Below are positions 34,398-43,422 of a stretch of DNA of 59,681 bases, piece by piece. The notes under the pieces were generated by a model. The model was not told the origin of the DNA. It saw only the letters and a program-made list of their open reading frames with translations, and searched no databases. The position numbers were made by a program, and so were the translations under genes. Position 1 is the first letter of the stretch; every line of letters begins with the position of its first letter. The stretch is from SIG701 sp045611685 (lineage in GTDB: Bacteria; Bacillota; Clostridia; Oscillospirales; CAG-272), in assembly GCA_045611685.1 (NCBI GenBank), contig JAZKXO010000087.1, positions 1 through 59,681 of the forward strand, given 5' to 3'.

Positions 34398-35357
34398 TCA
34401 GCGTTTTTTGGAGGAGCTCTTCTTTGCGTCCGAAAGGGTCAGCTTCATAAATACGTCCTCAAGCGACATACCCGCGGCTTCCAGTCCGAGAATCGCAAAA
34501 CCGCGCTCTGCCAAGGCAAAGAACAAAGGCTTTCGGATATCGACGCCCGGCTCGCTCTCGATCCGGTAGGTAAAGCTGTCGAGCTCTCTTTCTCCCGCCG
34601 TCTCGGCGTATACCACGCCGGGGACCGCTTTCAGAAGCGCCAGGACCTCTCTCTGGGGTCCCGCGATCTTCACGCTGTAACGGCGGCCGTCCTCTACGGC
34701 GCGGGTGATATCCTCGGTTTTCTCGTCTGCCACGATCTTGCCCTCGTTGATAATAACGATGCGGTCGGCAACCGCCTGCACCTCGGAAAGGATATGCGAG
34801 GACAGGATAACCGTATGATCCTCACCGAGCGTACGGATCAGATTGCGGATCTCGATGATCTGCTTCGGGTCAAGGCCGACGGTCGGCTCGTCGAAGATGA
34901 GCACTTTGGGGTCGCCGATGAGCGCCTGGGCGATACCTACGCGCTGCTTGTAGCCCTTCGAAAGATTTTTGATCAGGCGGTGCCGTACGTCGGTGATCTT
35001 CGTTACGGCGCACACCTCGGCGAGGTGCTTTTCGCGATCCAGCTTGCATTTTTTGAGATCGTAGACGAAATGCAGGTATTCGTCCACCTTCATATCGACG
35101 TAAAGCGGCGGCTGTTCGGGCAGAAAGCCGATCAGCTTCTTCGCCTCGTAGGGGGCTTCGAGAACGTCGATGCCGCCCACCTTTGCCGTACCGGAGGTGG
35201 AGGAGAGGTAGCCTGTCAGAATGTTCATCGTCGTACTTTTGCCGGCACCGTTCGGGCCGAGGAATCCGACGATCTCGCCATATCCGACGGAGAAGCTGAT
35301 ATCGTCCACGGCAAACTTCGTACCGTAGCGTTTTACCAAATGGCTGATTTCAATCAT
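34398..35357 (-). CDS. ABC transporter ATPase (GldA-like)
   Basis: 319-residue ATPase that powers the ABC-2 permease next to it. Walker A GPNGAGKST, Q-loop near FLPEQPPLY, signature LSKGYKQRVGIAQAL, Walker B VLIFDEPTVGLDP and the switch His in ILSSHILSEV are intact. A C-terminal extension of about 90 residues follows the nucleotide-binding domain, ending in a Ser/Lys-rich tail. GAGGAG seven bases upstream fixes the start at 35357. First gene of the operon. Confidence 0.92.
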   Translation of the reverse strand: MIEISHLVKRYGTKFAVDDISFSVGYGEIVGFLGPNGAGKSTTMNILTGYLSSTSGTAKVGGIDVLEAPYEAKKLIGFLPEQPPLYVDMKVDEYLHFVYDLKKCKLDREKHLAEVCAVTKITDVRHRLIKNLSKGYKQRVGIAQALIGDPKVLIFDEPTVGLDPKQIIEIRNLIRTLGEDHTVILSSHILSEVQAVADRIVIINEGKIVADEKTEDITRAVEDGRRYSVKIAGPQREVLALLKAVPGVVYAETAGERELDSFTYRIESEPGVDIRKPLFFALAERGFAILGLEAAGMSLEDVFMKLTLSDAKKSSSKKR

Positions 35358-35401
35358 ATGTATGCTCCTCATTTTTTCAAGTTGACATCCCTAATAGAAT
35401 G

Positions 35402-35407
35402 ATTATA
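35402..35407 (-). promoter_or_regulatory. -10 box of the GldA-like operon promoter
   Basis: Minus strand TGTGGTATAAT, an extended -10 (TGnTATAAT) with the TATAAT at 35402-35407. The -35 region is poorly conserved. The gpmI promoter on the other strand uses the same extended element. Confidence 0.6.
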
Positions 35408-35503
35408 CCACAGATTTATAAATAAATCTTGAACATTTTGACGGATTCTGTATTTTCTCTCTCCAAAAGCAAGGAAATTTTACGAGAATTCGCAAAGGAA
35501 ATA

Positions 35504-35532
35504 TAGACGGCGGCGGCAAATTGTGGTATAAT
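35504..35532 (+). promoter_or_regulatory. Promoter of the gpmI operon
   Basis: Extended -10 TGTGGTATAAT with TATAAT at 35527-35532 and a weak -35 (TAGACG, 35504-35509) at 17-bp spacing. The leader is about 70 bases. Confidence 0.65.
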
Positions 35533-35609
35533 ATATGGTAGGAATTTGTGCGGCGACATCCCGCCGCCCGATGAAAATAATAAATTGGATCAAGATAAGG
35601 AGCACTAAA

Positions 35610-37261
<1,652 letters not shown>

Positions 37262-37262
<1 letters not shown>

Positions 37263-38080
37263 TGTTTACGAAAAACTCGATTCTGTATCGCTCCGATCTC
37301 TTCTCGGACGAGGACATCATACACGGGTTTTCAACGAGAGAAGGCGGCGTCAGCCGCCTTCCTCATACCGCCTCAATGAACGTGGCCGAGGGGCACGGCG
37401 ACCCCGCCGAGACCGTACGGAAGAACATCGGACTTCTCGCCCGCGCCGTCTCGGACGGCACGCTCGGTGCGGACGCCGTCGTGTGTGCACCGCAGATCCA
37501 CTCGACACGCCTCCGTTACGCAGCGAAACAGGACGGCGGCGAGGGCGTCACCCGCCCCGCAGGCGAATTCGGCGACGGATTTTTCACCGACCAGCCGGGC
37601 GTGCTTCTGATGGTCCGGGTGGCGGACTGCGTGCCGATTCTCTTCTCCGCCCGTCGGGCGGACGGCTCGCCTCTCGTTGCCGCCGTGCACGCCGGCTGGC
37701 GCGGGACGGTTGCGGGCATCGCGCCCCGTGCCGTCGAGGCGCTTTTGAAGATGGGCGCCGATCCCAAAACCGTTCGTGCCGCGATCGGGCAGTGTATCCA
37801 CGACTGCTGTTTTGAGGTAAAAGAAGATTTTTGTTCCGCCGTAACCGATGTGCGCGGCGAAACCTTCGCCCGTCGGCACATAAAGCGGCGAGGTGAAAAA
37901 CTTTTCGCCGATATCGTCGGGATGAATGCAGAACTGCTCCGCGCGGCAGGACTCACCGATGACCGCATTGATATCTCTCCCCACTGCACGGCGTGCGCAC
38001 CCGATCTCTTTCATTCGCACCGCGCGACGAAAGGAGTTCGCGGGGCGATGGCCGCCGTAATAGGCATTTGCAAAAAATGA
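37262..38080 (+). CDS. pgeF: Peptidoglycan editing factor PgeF (YfiH/laccase-domain)
   Basis: 272 residues of the YfiH family, whose members act as purine nucleosidases or remove wrongly inserted L-Ser from peptidoglycan precursors. Seen are HGFSTREGGVS, QIHSTRL, VADCVPILF and the zinc-site HAGWRGTVAGI, ending in CTACAPDLFHSHRATKGVRG. The ATG shares one base with the gpmI stop (TAATG), so it is translated by reinitiation. Family is firm; the biochemical role differs among characterised members. Confidence 0.9.
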
Positions 38081-38097
38081 AAAGGAAGGAACTGTCT

Positions 38098-39483
38098 ATG
38101 TTACAGGATATTCTGACCAAAAGTCGGCATCTTCTGCCGACGGATGCGCACACGGAGGTGCGCGTACAGCAAAACCGCGCCTCGCGCGTAACGCTTCTCT
38201 CCGGCAACCTGACCGCGAATGCAAAATCCGAGACGTCGGGCGTATCTGCACGCGTGTACAAAAACGGCGTGTACGGATTCTCCTCGATGGCGGAATGCTC
38301 CGAGGAGGCGGTAGCCGCCGTTCTCCGCGCGGCTGACGAAAACGCACACTTCATGGATCGCCGCGTCGGCCGAGGCAAAGGCGCGCTCCCGCCCGTTTCG
38401 GGCGGCAAACTCCCGCCGTTTTCCGATATTTCCGATCCCGATCAGAAGCTGTACGCGGATTTCGCCAAAGAGATCGACGCGTACATCCTCGAGAAATATC
38501 CGACGCTTTCGAGCCGTGCGGTGATTGCCACGGCAGACTCCATGGAGAAGCTTCTCCTCACGAACGACGGCGTGAGCGGACACACGATCCTGCCGCGCAG
38601 TTATATATACGTGTTCCTCAACAGCGAAACGACGGACGGCGCCCCGATCGAAATGTTCGAGGTGTTCGGCTCGTCAGGCACGTTTGATAAGAATTTCAAG
38701 GATCCCACATCTCTCCATGCGGGCATCGACGCGCTGTACGAGCGTCTTATGAAAAAGCGCGAGGGCGTATACGCCGAAGCCGGCAAGAAGATTTGTATCC
38801 TCGCGGGTGAACTTCCCGGCATGCTGGCACACGAAGCCGTCGGACACACGGTGGAAGCCGATCTCGTGCTGGGCGGCAGTGTCGCAGGCCCGAATCTGGG
38901 TAAGGTAGTCGCCTCCGAGAAGATCAGCCTTACCGACTTTGCGAACACCGCGTTCGGCAAAGAAGCCCCTCTGCCGGTGTATCTCGATGACGAGGGCACG
39001 CCCGCCGTGGATGCGCCGATCATCGAAAACGGCGTTCTGGTCGGCTACATGAACAGCCGCGAAACCGCCGAGCATTTCGGCATGAAGCCGACGGGCAACG
39101 CACGCGCGTGGTCGTTCTCCGACGAGCCTCTCATCCGTATGCGCAACACGGCGATCCACCCCGGAACGGATAAACTCGAGGACATGATCGCCTCGGTCGA
39201 CGACGGCTATTACCTCATCGACACGAACAACGGTCAGGCGGACACCACGGGTGAGTTCATGTTCGGCGTTACCGCCGGCTTTGAAATCAAAAACGGCAAG
39301 CTCGGCCGCGCGATCCTCGATACGACGATCTCGGGCGTGGCGTTCGAAATGCTGAAAACCGTGGATATGGTATCGGATACGGTGGAGTGGGGCTCCTCCG
39401 GCTTCTGCGGAAAGAAACAGCCTATGCCCGTAGGCCTCGGCGGACCTGCGATCCGCTGTGAGATCATGGTGGGCGGTCGCTGA
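38098..39483 (+). CDS. tldD: TldD metalloprotease subunit
   Basis: 461-residue catalytic subunit of the TldD/TldE protease, which digests unfolded or modified peptides, including microcin precursors in Enterobacteria. The zinc motif HEAVGH lies near residue 243 in LPGMLAHEAVGHTVEADLVL, and the C-terminal MKPTGNARAWSFSDEP is conserved. AAGGAAGGA precedes the ATG at 38098; the upstream in-frame extension overlaps pgeF and lacks homology. Partner gene pmbA follows after 18 bases. No RiPP precursor gene is visible nearby. Confidence 0.93.
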   Translation: MLQDILTKSRHLLPTDAHTEVRVQQNRASRVTLLSGNLTANAKSETSGVSARVYKNGVYGFSSMAECSEEAVAAVLRAADENAHFMDRRVGRGKGALPPVSGGKLPPFSDISDPDQKLYADFAKEIDAYILEKYPTLSSRAVIATADSMEKLLLTNDGVSGHTILPRSYIYVFLNSETTDGAPIEMFEVFGSSGTFDKNFKDPTSLHAGIDALYERLMKKREGVYAEAGKKICILAGELPGMLAHEAVGHTVEADLVLGGSVAGPNLGKVVASEKISLTDFANTAFGKEAPLPVYLDDEGTPAVDAPIIENGVLVGYMNSRETAEHFGMKPTGNARAWSFSDEPLIRMRNTAIHPGTDKLEDMIASVDDGYYLIDTNNGQADTTGEFMFGVTAGFEIKNGKLGRAILDTTISGVAFEMLKTVDMVSDTVEWGSSGFCGKKQPMPVGLGGPAIRCEIMVGGR

Positions 39484-39501
39484 CGGAAAGGAGAACGTGA
39501 A

Positions 39502-40800
39502 ATGTATAATCTTAGTGAAATCGCGGCAAAGGCTCTTGCCGCTCTCAAAGAAAACGGTGCCGAGAAGGCGGCTGTAACCGCCCGATTCACCGAAACGCAC
39601 GAGTTCAACGTGGACGGCGGCGAGTTCTCCCTGTTCCGCACGCTTTTTGACAATTCCCTCTCCATGACGGCGATCTGCGAGAAGAAAAAGGGCGCCGTAG
39701 GGCTGAACCGCTTCGACGACGAAGCGATCGAAAAAGCCGCCCGCGACTGTGCCGCCATCGCCGCATCCGGTGCACCGGATGACGCGTGGGACTACGCCGA
39801 GGGCTGTGAGAATGCACCGACCGAGTGCGGCGCGGTAGAGGCGGACACAGACCGCTTCTTCGACCGTACGCGTGAGCTGATGGAGGATATCAAAGCCCGC
39901 CATCCCCTCATCCTTATGGAGCAGATGATCGTTACGCACAAAAAGGTGCACAAGGTGTACAAAAACTCCAAGGGCGCCGCCTTCGACGTAACGGAGGGGT
40001 ATTACGAGATTGAACTGATGTTTTCCGCCCACGAGGGCGACAAGGCATCCTCCTTCTTCGGCTCGGGCGTCGTAACCGACTCTCTTGACACGCCGTTTAT
40101 CGAGCTCGGATCCATTGAGAAGGATCTCGCCGACGTGGAAAAACAGCTGAACACCCAGCCGCTCACGGGCAAGTTCACAGGCGTTGCCGTGTTCCCGCAG
40201 AGCTCCCTCGGCACGGTTCTCTCAAGCGTGATCGGCAATTTTGCCTCCGATTCCACCATCCTCGACGGCACGAGCCCCTGGAAGGATAAGCTCGGCCAGG
40301 TCGTAGCCGATCCTCGCATCACGATCTCCGTATGCCCGTCCGATCCCAGAATCGTATGCGGCGAGACGTACTCCTCCGAGGGCTTCAAGAACGAGGATTT
40401 CGATCTCATAAAGGACGGCGTGCTCGAAAGCTTCATGCTTTCTCTCTACGTCTCGAACAAGACCGGACTCCCGCGTGCGAAAAATCAGACGTGGTCGCTC
40501 ATCATGAAGCCGGGCGAAACGCCTTACGATGAAATGATAAAGGGCATTGAGCGCGGCATTATCGTCGGCCGTTTCTCCGGCGGCGATCCGGGCACGAGCG
40601 GCGATTTCTCCGGCGTTGCAAAGAACAGCTTCCTCATCGAAAACGGAAAAATCACAAAGGCGCTCAGCGAAACGATGATCAGCGGCAATATCGCGGATCT
40701 CCTCAAAAACGTGCGCGGCATCTCAAAGGAGACGGTGTGCGACGGTGCGACCGTTCTGCCTGCCGTTGCGTTTGACGGCGTAACCGTTTCGGGACAGTAG
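39502..40800 (+). CDS. pmbA: TldE/PmbA metalloprotease subunit
   Basis: 432-residue partner of TldD, structurally similar but without the zinc motif. Visible are VFPQSSLGTVLSSVIGNFAS, SPWKDKLGQVVADPRITISV, GVLESFMLSLYVSNKTGLPR and MISGNIADLLKNVRGISKET. AAAGGAG precedes the ATG. Last gene of the gpmI-pgeF-tldD-pmbA run. Confidence 0.92.
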   Translation: MYNLSEIAAKALAALKENGAEKAAVTARFTETHEFNVDGGEFSLFRTLFDNSLSMTAICEKKKGAVGLNRFDDEAIEKAARDCAAIAASGAPDDAWDYAEGCENAPTECGAVEADTDRFFDRTRELMEDIKARHPLILMEQMIVTHKKVHKVYKNSKGAAFDVTEGYYEIELMFSAHEGDKASSFFGSGVVTDSLDTPFIELGSIEKDLADVEKQLNTQPLTGKFTGVAVFPQSSLGTVLSSVIGNFASDSTILDGTSPWKDKLGQVVADPRITISVCPSDPRIVCGETYSSEGFKNEDFDLIKDGVLESFMLSLYVSNKTGLPRAKNQTWSLIMKPGETPYDEMIKGIERGIIVGRFSGGDPGTSGDFSGVAKNSFLIENGKITKALSETMISGNIADLLKNVRGISKETVCDGATVLPAVAFDGVTVSGQ

Positions 40801-40908
40801 GAGTTTGGTGCAAAGCACCAACTCCGCGAGCATTCCCTTGTCCGCTGAGGCGGCCATTTTCGCCCATGAAGGGCGAAAACACGGGAAGCTCGATGAAAGC
40901 ACAAATCT
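40801..40908. repeat. Hairpin-rich intergenic element after pmbA
   Basis: 108 bases holding GGTGC-AAA-GCACC with flanking GAGTT/AACTC pairs, CCGCTGAGGCGG and TTTTCGCCC-ATGAA-GGGCGAAAA. Three compact hairpins in a row before the real terminator suggest a dispersed palindromic repeat; no second copy occurs in this window. Confidence 0.35.
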
Positions 40909-40941
40909 AAAGGGCTGTTGCACTTCATGCAACAGCCCTTT
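40909..40941. terminator. Bidirectional terminator between pmbA and MATE genes
   Basis: 14-bp perfect stem (40909-40922 with 40928-40941), loop of five, T-rich on both flanks. Confidence 0.9.
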
Positions 40942-40943
40942 AT

Positions 40944-42320
40944 TTACTCTTTTATAAGCTTTGCCTTATCCAGCGGCACGGTGTGATAGTAGATCACGAT
41001 TAAAGCCGTACACAGAAGCCAGCCGGCGGGGTAACTCATCGCGATCGGCAAAACGGTATTCGAGATGTAGTTCGCCATAACGTACAGATATATCTGACGG
41101 AACAGAACGAACGAGGACAGCATCACGATCATCGGGACCTTGCTGTTGCCCGCACCGCGAAGTGCGCCCGCGTACACCTGATTCACCGTGCAGAGAAGGT
41201 AGAACGGCGTGATGTACCGCAAAAACAGAACGCCGTACTCGATCACGTCGGGATCGTCATTGAAGAATGAAACGGTATACGGTGCAGCGGCAATCATGGG
41301 CACCATGATAATCGCCGTAGCCGCGAGTGACATCCAGAGCGTCAGCTTGACACCGCGTTTTGCTCGTTCGACGTTGCCGGTACCGAGATTCTGTCCAACG
41401 AATGTCGTCGATGCGAGAGCGAGCGACTGCATCGGCAAAAACATGAGCTGATCGAGTTTCCCGTACGCCGTCCAGCCGCCCATGCAGGCATCGCCGAAAT
41501 AGTTGATGTACGACTGTACGAACACGTTCGAAAAGCTCGTGATCGTCATCTGAAGCGCGGCGGGAATACCGACGCGGAACACTTTTCCGAGCGCGCTGTA
41601 GTGGAATCTCAGTTTGCGGAGAGACAGTTTTATACAAGAGTCCGAGCGCATAAGCGTAATAACCGTCAGAATCGCCGAGACGCCCTGCGCAATAACCGTG
41701 GCGAGCGCCACGCCCTCCACGCCCATATGAAACACGAGCACGAACAAAAGATCGAGTCCCGTATTGATAAGCGCCGAGCAGAGGAGGAAATAGAACGGAC
41801 GGCGGGAGTCTCCGACAGCACGGAGAATACCCGCGCCGATGTTGTAAACCATAAGTCCGAGAAGTCCCGCGAAGTAGATCACAAGATACGCCGTAGACTC
41901 CGGCAGAACGGATTCGGGCGTTTTCATAAGATCAAGCATAAACGGCGTCATGCCGATACCGACAAACGTGAACAAGACGCCCAAAACCAGCGTCATAAGA
42001 ACGGAGGTGTGTACCGTCTCGCTAACCTTATCGTGTTTTTTCGCGCCGTAATACTGGGAGATGACGACGCCGGCACCGCTTGACAGACCGAGAAAAAAGC
42101 CGATCAGCATATTAATGATCGGGCCGACCGTGCCGACGGCGGCAAACGCCTCTTTGGAGACGTAGTTGCCGACCACCCACGCGTCAACCGTATTATATAA
42201 CTGCTGAAACAGGTTGCCGATCAGAAGCGGTATGGCAAACCGTATGAGATGCCCGACGATCGGGCCCTCCGTCATATCCACGTCTTTTTTGGGACGGACG
42301 AGAGACATCAGTTTCGACAT
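40944..42320 (-). CDS. MATE-family efflux transporter
   Basis: 458-residue membrane exporter with about twelve helices in two six-helix halves, driven by Na+ or H+. The N-terminus DMTEGPIVGHLIRFAIPLLIG and NLFQQLYNTVDAWVVGNYV are typical of the DinF/NorM-like MATE clade of Bacillota, as is the internal LGTGNVERAKRGV. Monocistronic, with its promoter at 42365-42393. Substrates (drugs or metabolites) cannot be told from sequence. Confidence 0.92.
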   Translation of the reverse strand: MSKLMSLVRPKKDVDMTEGPIVGHLIRFAIPLLIGNLFQQLYNTVDAWVVGNYVSKEAFAAVGTVGPIINMLIGFFLGLSSGAGVVISQYYGAKKHDKVSETVHTSVLMTLVLGVLFTFVGIGMTPFMLDLMKTPESVLPESTAYLVIYFAGLLGLMVYNIGAGILRAVGDSRRPFYFLLCSALINTGLDLLFVLVFHMGVEGVALATVIAQGVSAILTVITLMRSDSCIKLSLRKLRFHYSALGKVFRVGIPAALQMTITSFSNVFVQSYINYFGDACMGGWTAYGKLDQLMFLPMQSLALASTTFVGQNLGTGNVERAKRGVKLTLWMSLAATAIIMVPMIAAAPYTVSFFNDDPDVIEYGVLFLRYITPFYLLCTVNQVYAGALRGAGNSKVPMIVMLSSFVLFRQIYLYVMANYISNTVLPIAMSYPAGWLLCTALIVIYYHTVPLDKAKLIKE

Positions 42321-42364
42321 GATCTTTTCCTCATTTGTCTTATAGTGCAGAACGTATCGGGTAA

Positions 42365-42393
42365 ACTATACACCGTTTTCTCCCGATTGTCAA
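42365..42393 (-). promoter_or_regulatory. Promoter of the MATE gene
   Basis: Minus strand TTGACA (42388-42393), 17-bp spacer, TATAGT (42365-42370). The -35 box lies in the loop of a 10-bp inverted repeat (42373-42382 with 42394-42403). Confidence 0.8.
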
Positions 42394-42403
42394 GAGAAAA
42401 CGG
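42373..42403. promoter_or_regulatory. Inverted repeat around the MATE -35 box, also terminator-like for the ZIP gene
   Basis: CCGTTTTCTC and GAGAAAACGG are perfect 10-bp arms separated by 11 bases. It could be an operator for the MATE gene, the 3' end hairpin of the ZIP transporter transcript, or both. No T run follows in the direction of ZIP transcription. Confidence 0.5.
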
Positions 42404-42410
42404 CTCTTTT

Positions 42411-43163
42411 TCACCCCAGAAGCACGTCCGTTACGAGCATCACCGAGAATCCGATGAGAAGCGCGTACGTCGCGCCGCGCTCGCTTCCGTGCGCGTGCGT
42501 TTCGGGGATCATCTCGTCGCTCACGACGTACAGCATCGTGCCGCCCGCAAACGCCAAAGCAAACGGAAGAATCGCCGCCGATATACTCACCGCGAAATAG
42601 CCGATCAAGGTACCGACCACCTCGACGAGTCCCGTCGCCATAGCGGCGATGAACGTCCGCTTCGGCGAAACGCCGGCTGCGAGCATCGGGCCTATGATGA
42701 CCATTCCCTCGGGGATATTCTGCAGCGCAATACCGCCCGCGATCATGAGCGCCTCGGACACGTTGCCCGAGCCGAAGCCCACGCCTGCCGCGATTCCCTC
42801 GGGCAGATTATGTATGGCGATCGCGGTAACGAACAGCAGAACCCGACTGAGGTTCTGGTTATTGTGCGCTTCCGTATCCGCACCCACGAGCTTATGGAGA
42901 TGCGGCACGAGCTTGTCAATGAGATTGAGCGCCAAAGCGCCCGCAAAAATACCGGCAACCGTAACGATGAGCCCGTATTTTCCGCCGTACTCAACGGACG
43001 GCAGAACGAGCCCGAGAACCGCCGCCGCCAGCATAACGCCCGCGGCGAACGACAGAACGATATCAGAAAAGCGGTGGGAGATCTTCTTGAAAACAAAGCC
43101 GATGAGCGATCCGAAAACAGTCGCACCGCCGACGCCCGCCGCTGTGAGAAGCACCATTTCCAT
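42411..43163 (-). CDS. ZIP-family divalent metal transporter
   Basis: 250-residue metal importer of the ZupT/GufA branch with about eight helices. Helix four carries HNLPEGIAAGVGFG and helix five ALQNIPEGMVIIGP, the paired metal-site motifs; the loop between helices three and four has HLHKLVGADTEAHNNQN. I chose the ATG at 43163 with AAAGGA upstream; a TTG seven codons earlier is less likely. Zn2+ is the usual substrate, but Fe2+ or Mn2+ are possible. Confidence 0.9.
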   Translation of the reverse strand: MEMVLLTAAGVGGATVFGSLIGFVFKKISHRFSDIVLSFAAGVMLAAAVLGLVLPSVEYGGKYGLIVTVAGIFAGALALNLIDKLVPHLHKLVGADTEAHNNQNLSRVLLFVTAIAIHNLPEGIAAGVGFGSGNVSEALMIAGGIALQNIPEGMVIIGPMLAAGVSPKRTFIAAMATGLVEVVGTLIGYFAVSISAAILPFALAFAGGTMLYVVSDEMIPETHAHGSERGATYALLIGFSVMLVTDVLLG

Positions 43164-43190
43164 ACGTTTGTTTCCTTTACGCAAAGAATG

Positions 43191-43220
43191 AGAGGGACGA
43201 GGGATATTCCCCGTCCCTCT
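43191..43220 (-). terminator. Terminator after the rubredoxin gene
   Basis: AGAGGGACG (43191-43199) pairs with CGTCCCTCT (43212-43220), extended by GGG/CCC across a one-base bulge. It ends the flavodiiron-rubredoxin transcript; the T tail is short. Confidence 0.7.
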
Positions 43221-43232
43221 TTATGCTACGGA

Positions 43233-43394
43233 TTACTCCACTTCGGAGAAGCTGTCCTTGCCTACGCCGCAAAGGGGGCATTCGAAATCATCGGGGAGAT
43301 CCTCAAATTTCGTGCCGGGCGCAATTCCGTTATCGGGATCGCCTACCGCCTCGTCATATTCCCAACCGCAGGCATCGCAAACGTACTTTTTCAT
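43233..43394 (-). CDS. Rubredoxin
   Basis: 53-residue electron carrier with one Fe bound by four Cys: YVCDACGWEYDEAVGDPDNG at the N-terminal knuckle and FECPLCGVGKDSF at the second. Full family length. It follows the flavodiiron gene by 28 bases and is its likely electron donor, although that protein also has its own rubredoxin domain. The longer open frame upstream is not part of the protein. Confidence 0.95.
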   Translation of the reverse strand: MKKYVCDACGWEYDEAVGDPDNGIAPGTKFEDLPDDFECPLCGVGKDSFSEVE

Positions 43395-43422
43395 AAGTTT
43401 ACCCTTTCTTTTATAAAAATTT

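Noticed and set aside
30614..35357. Gliding motility operon
   Set aside because: Gld-like ABC proteins occur in many non-gliding Bacillota, and no other gliding or type IX secretion gene is seen.
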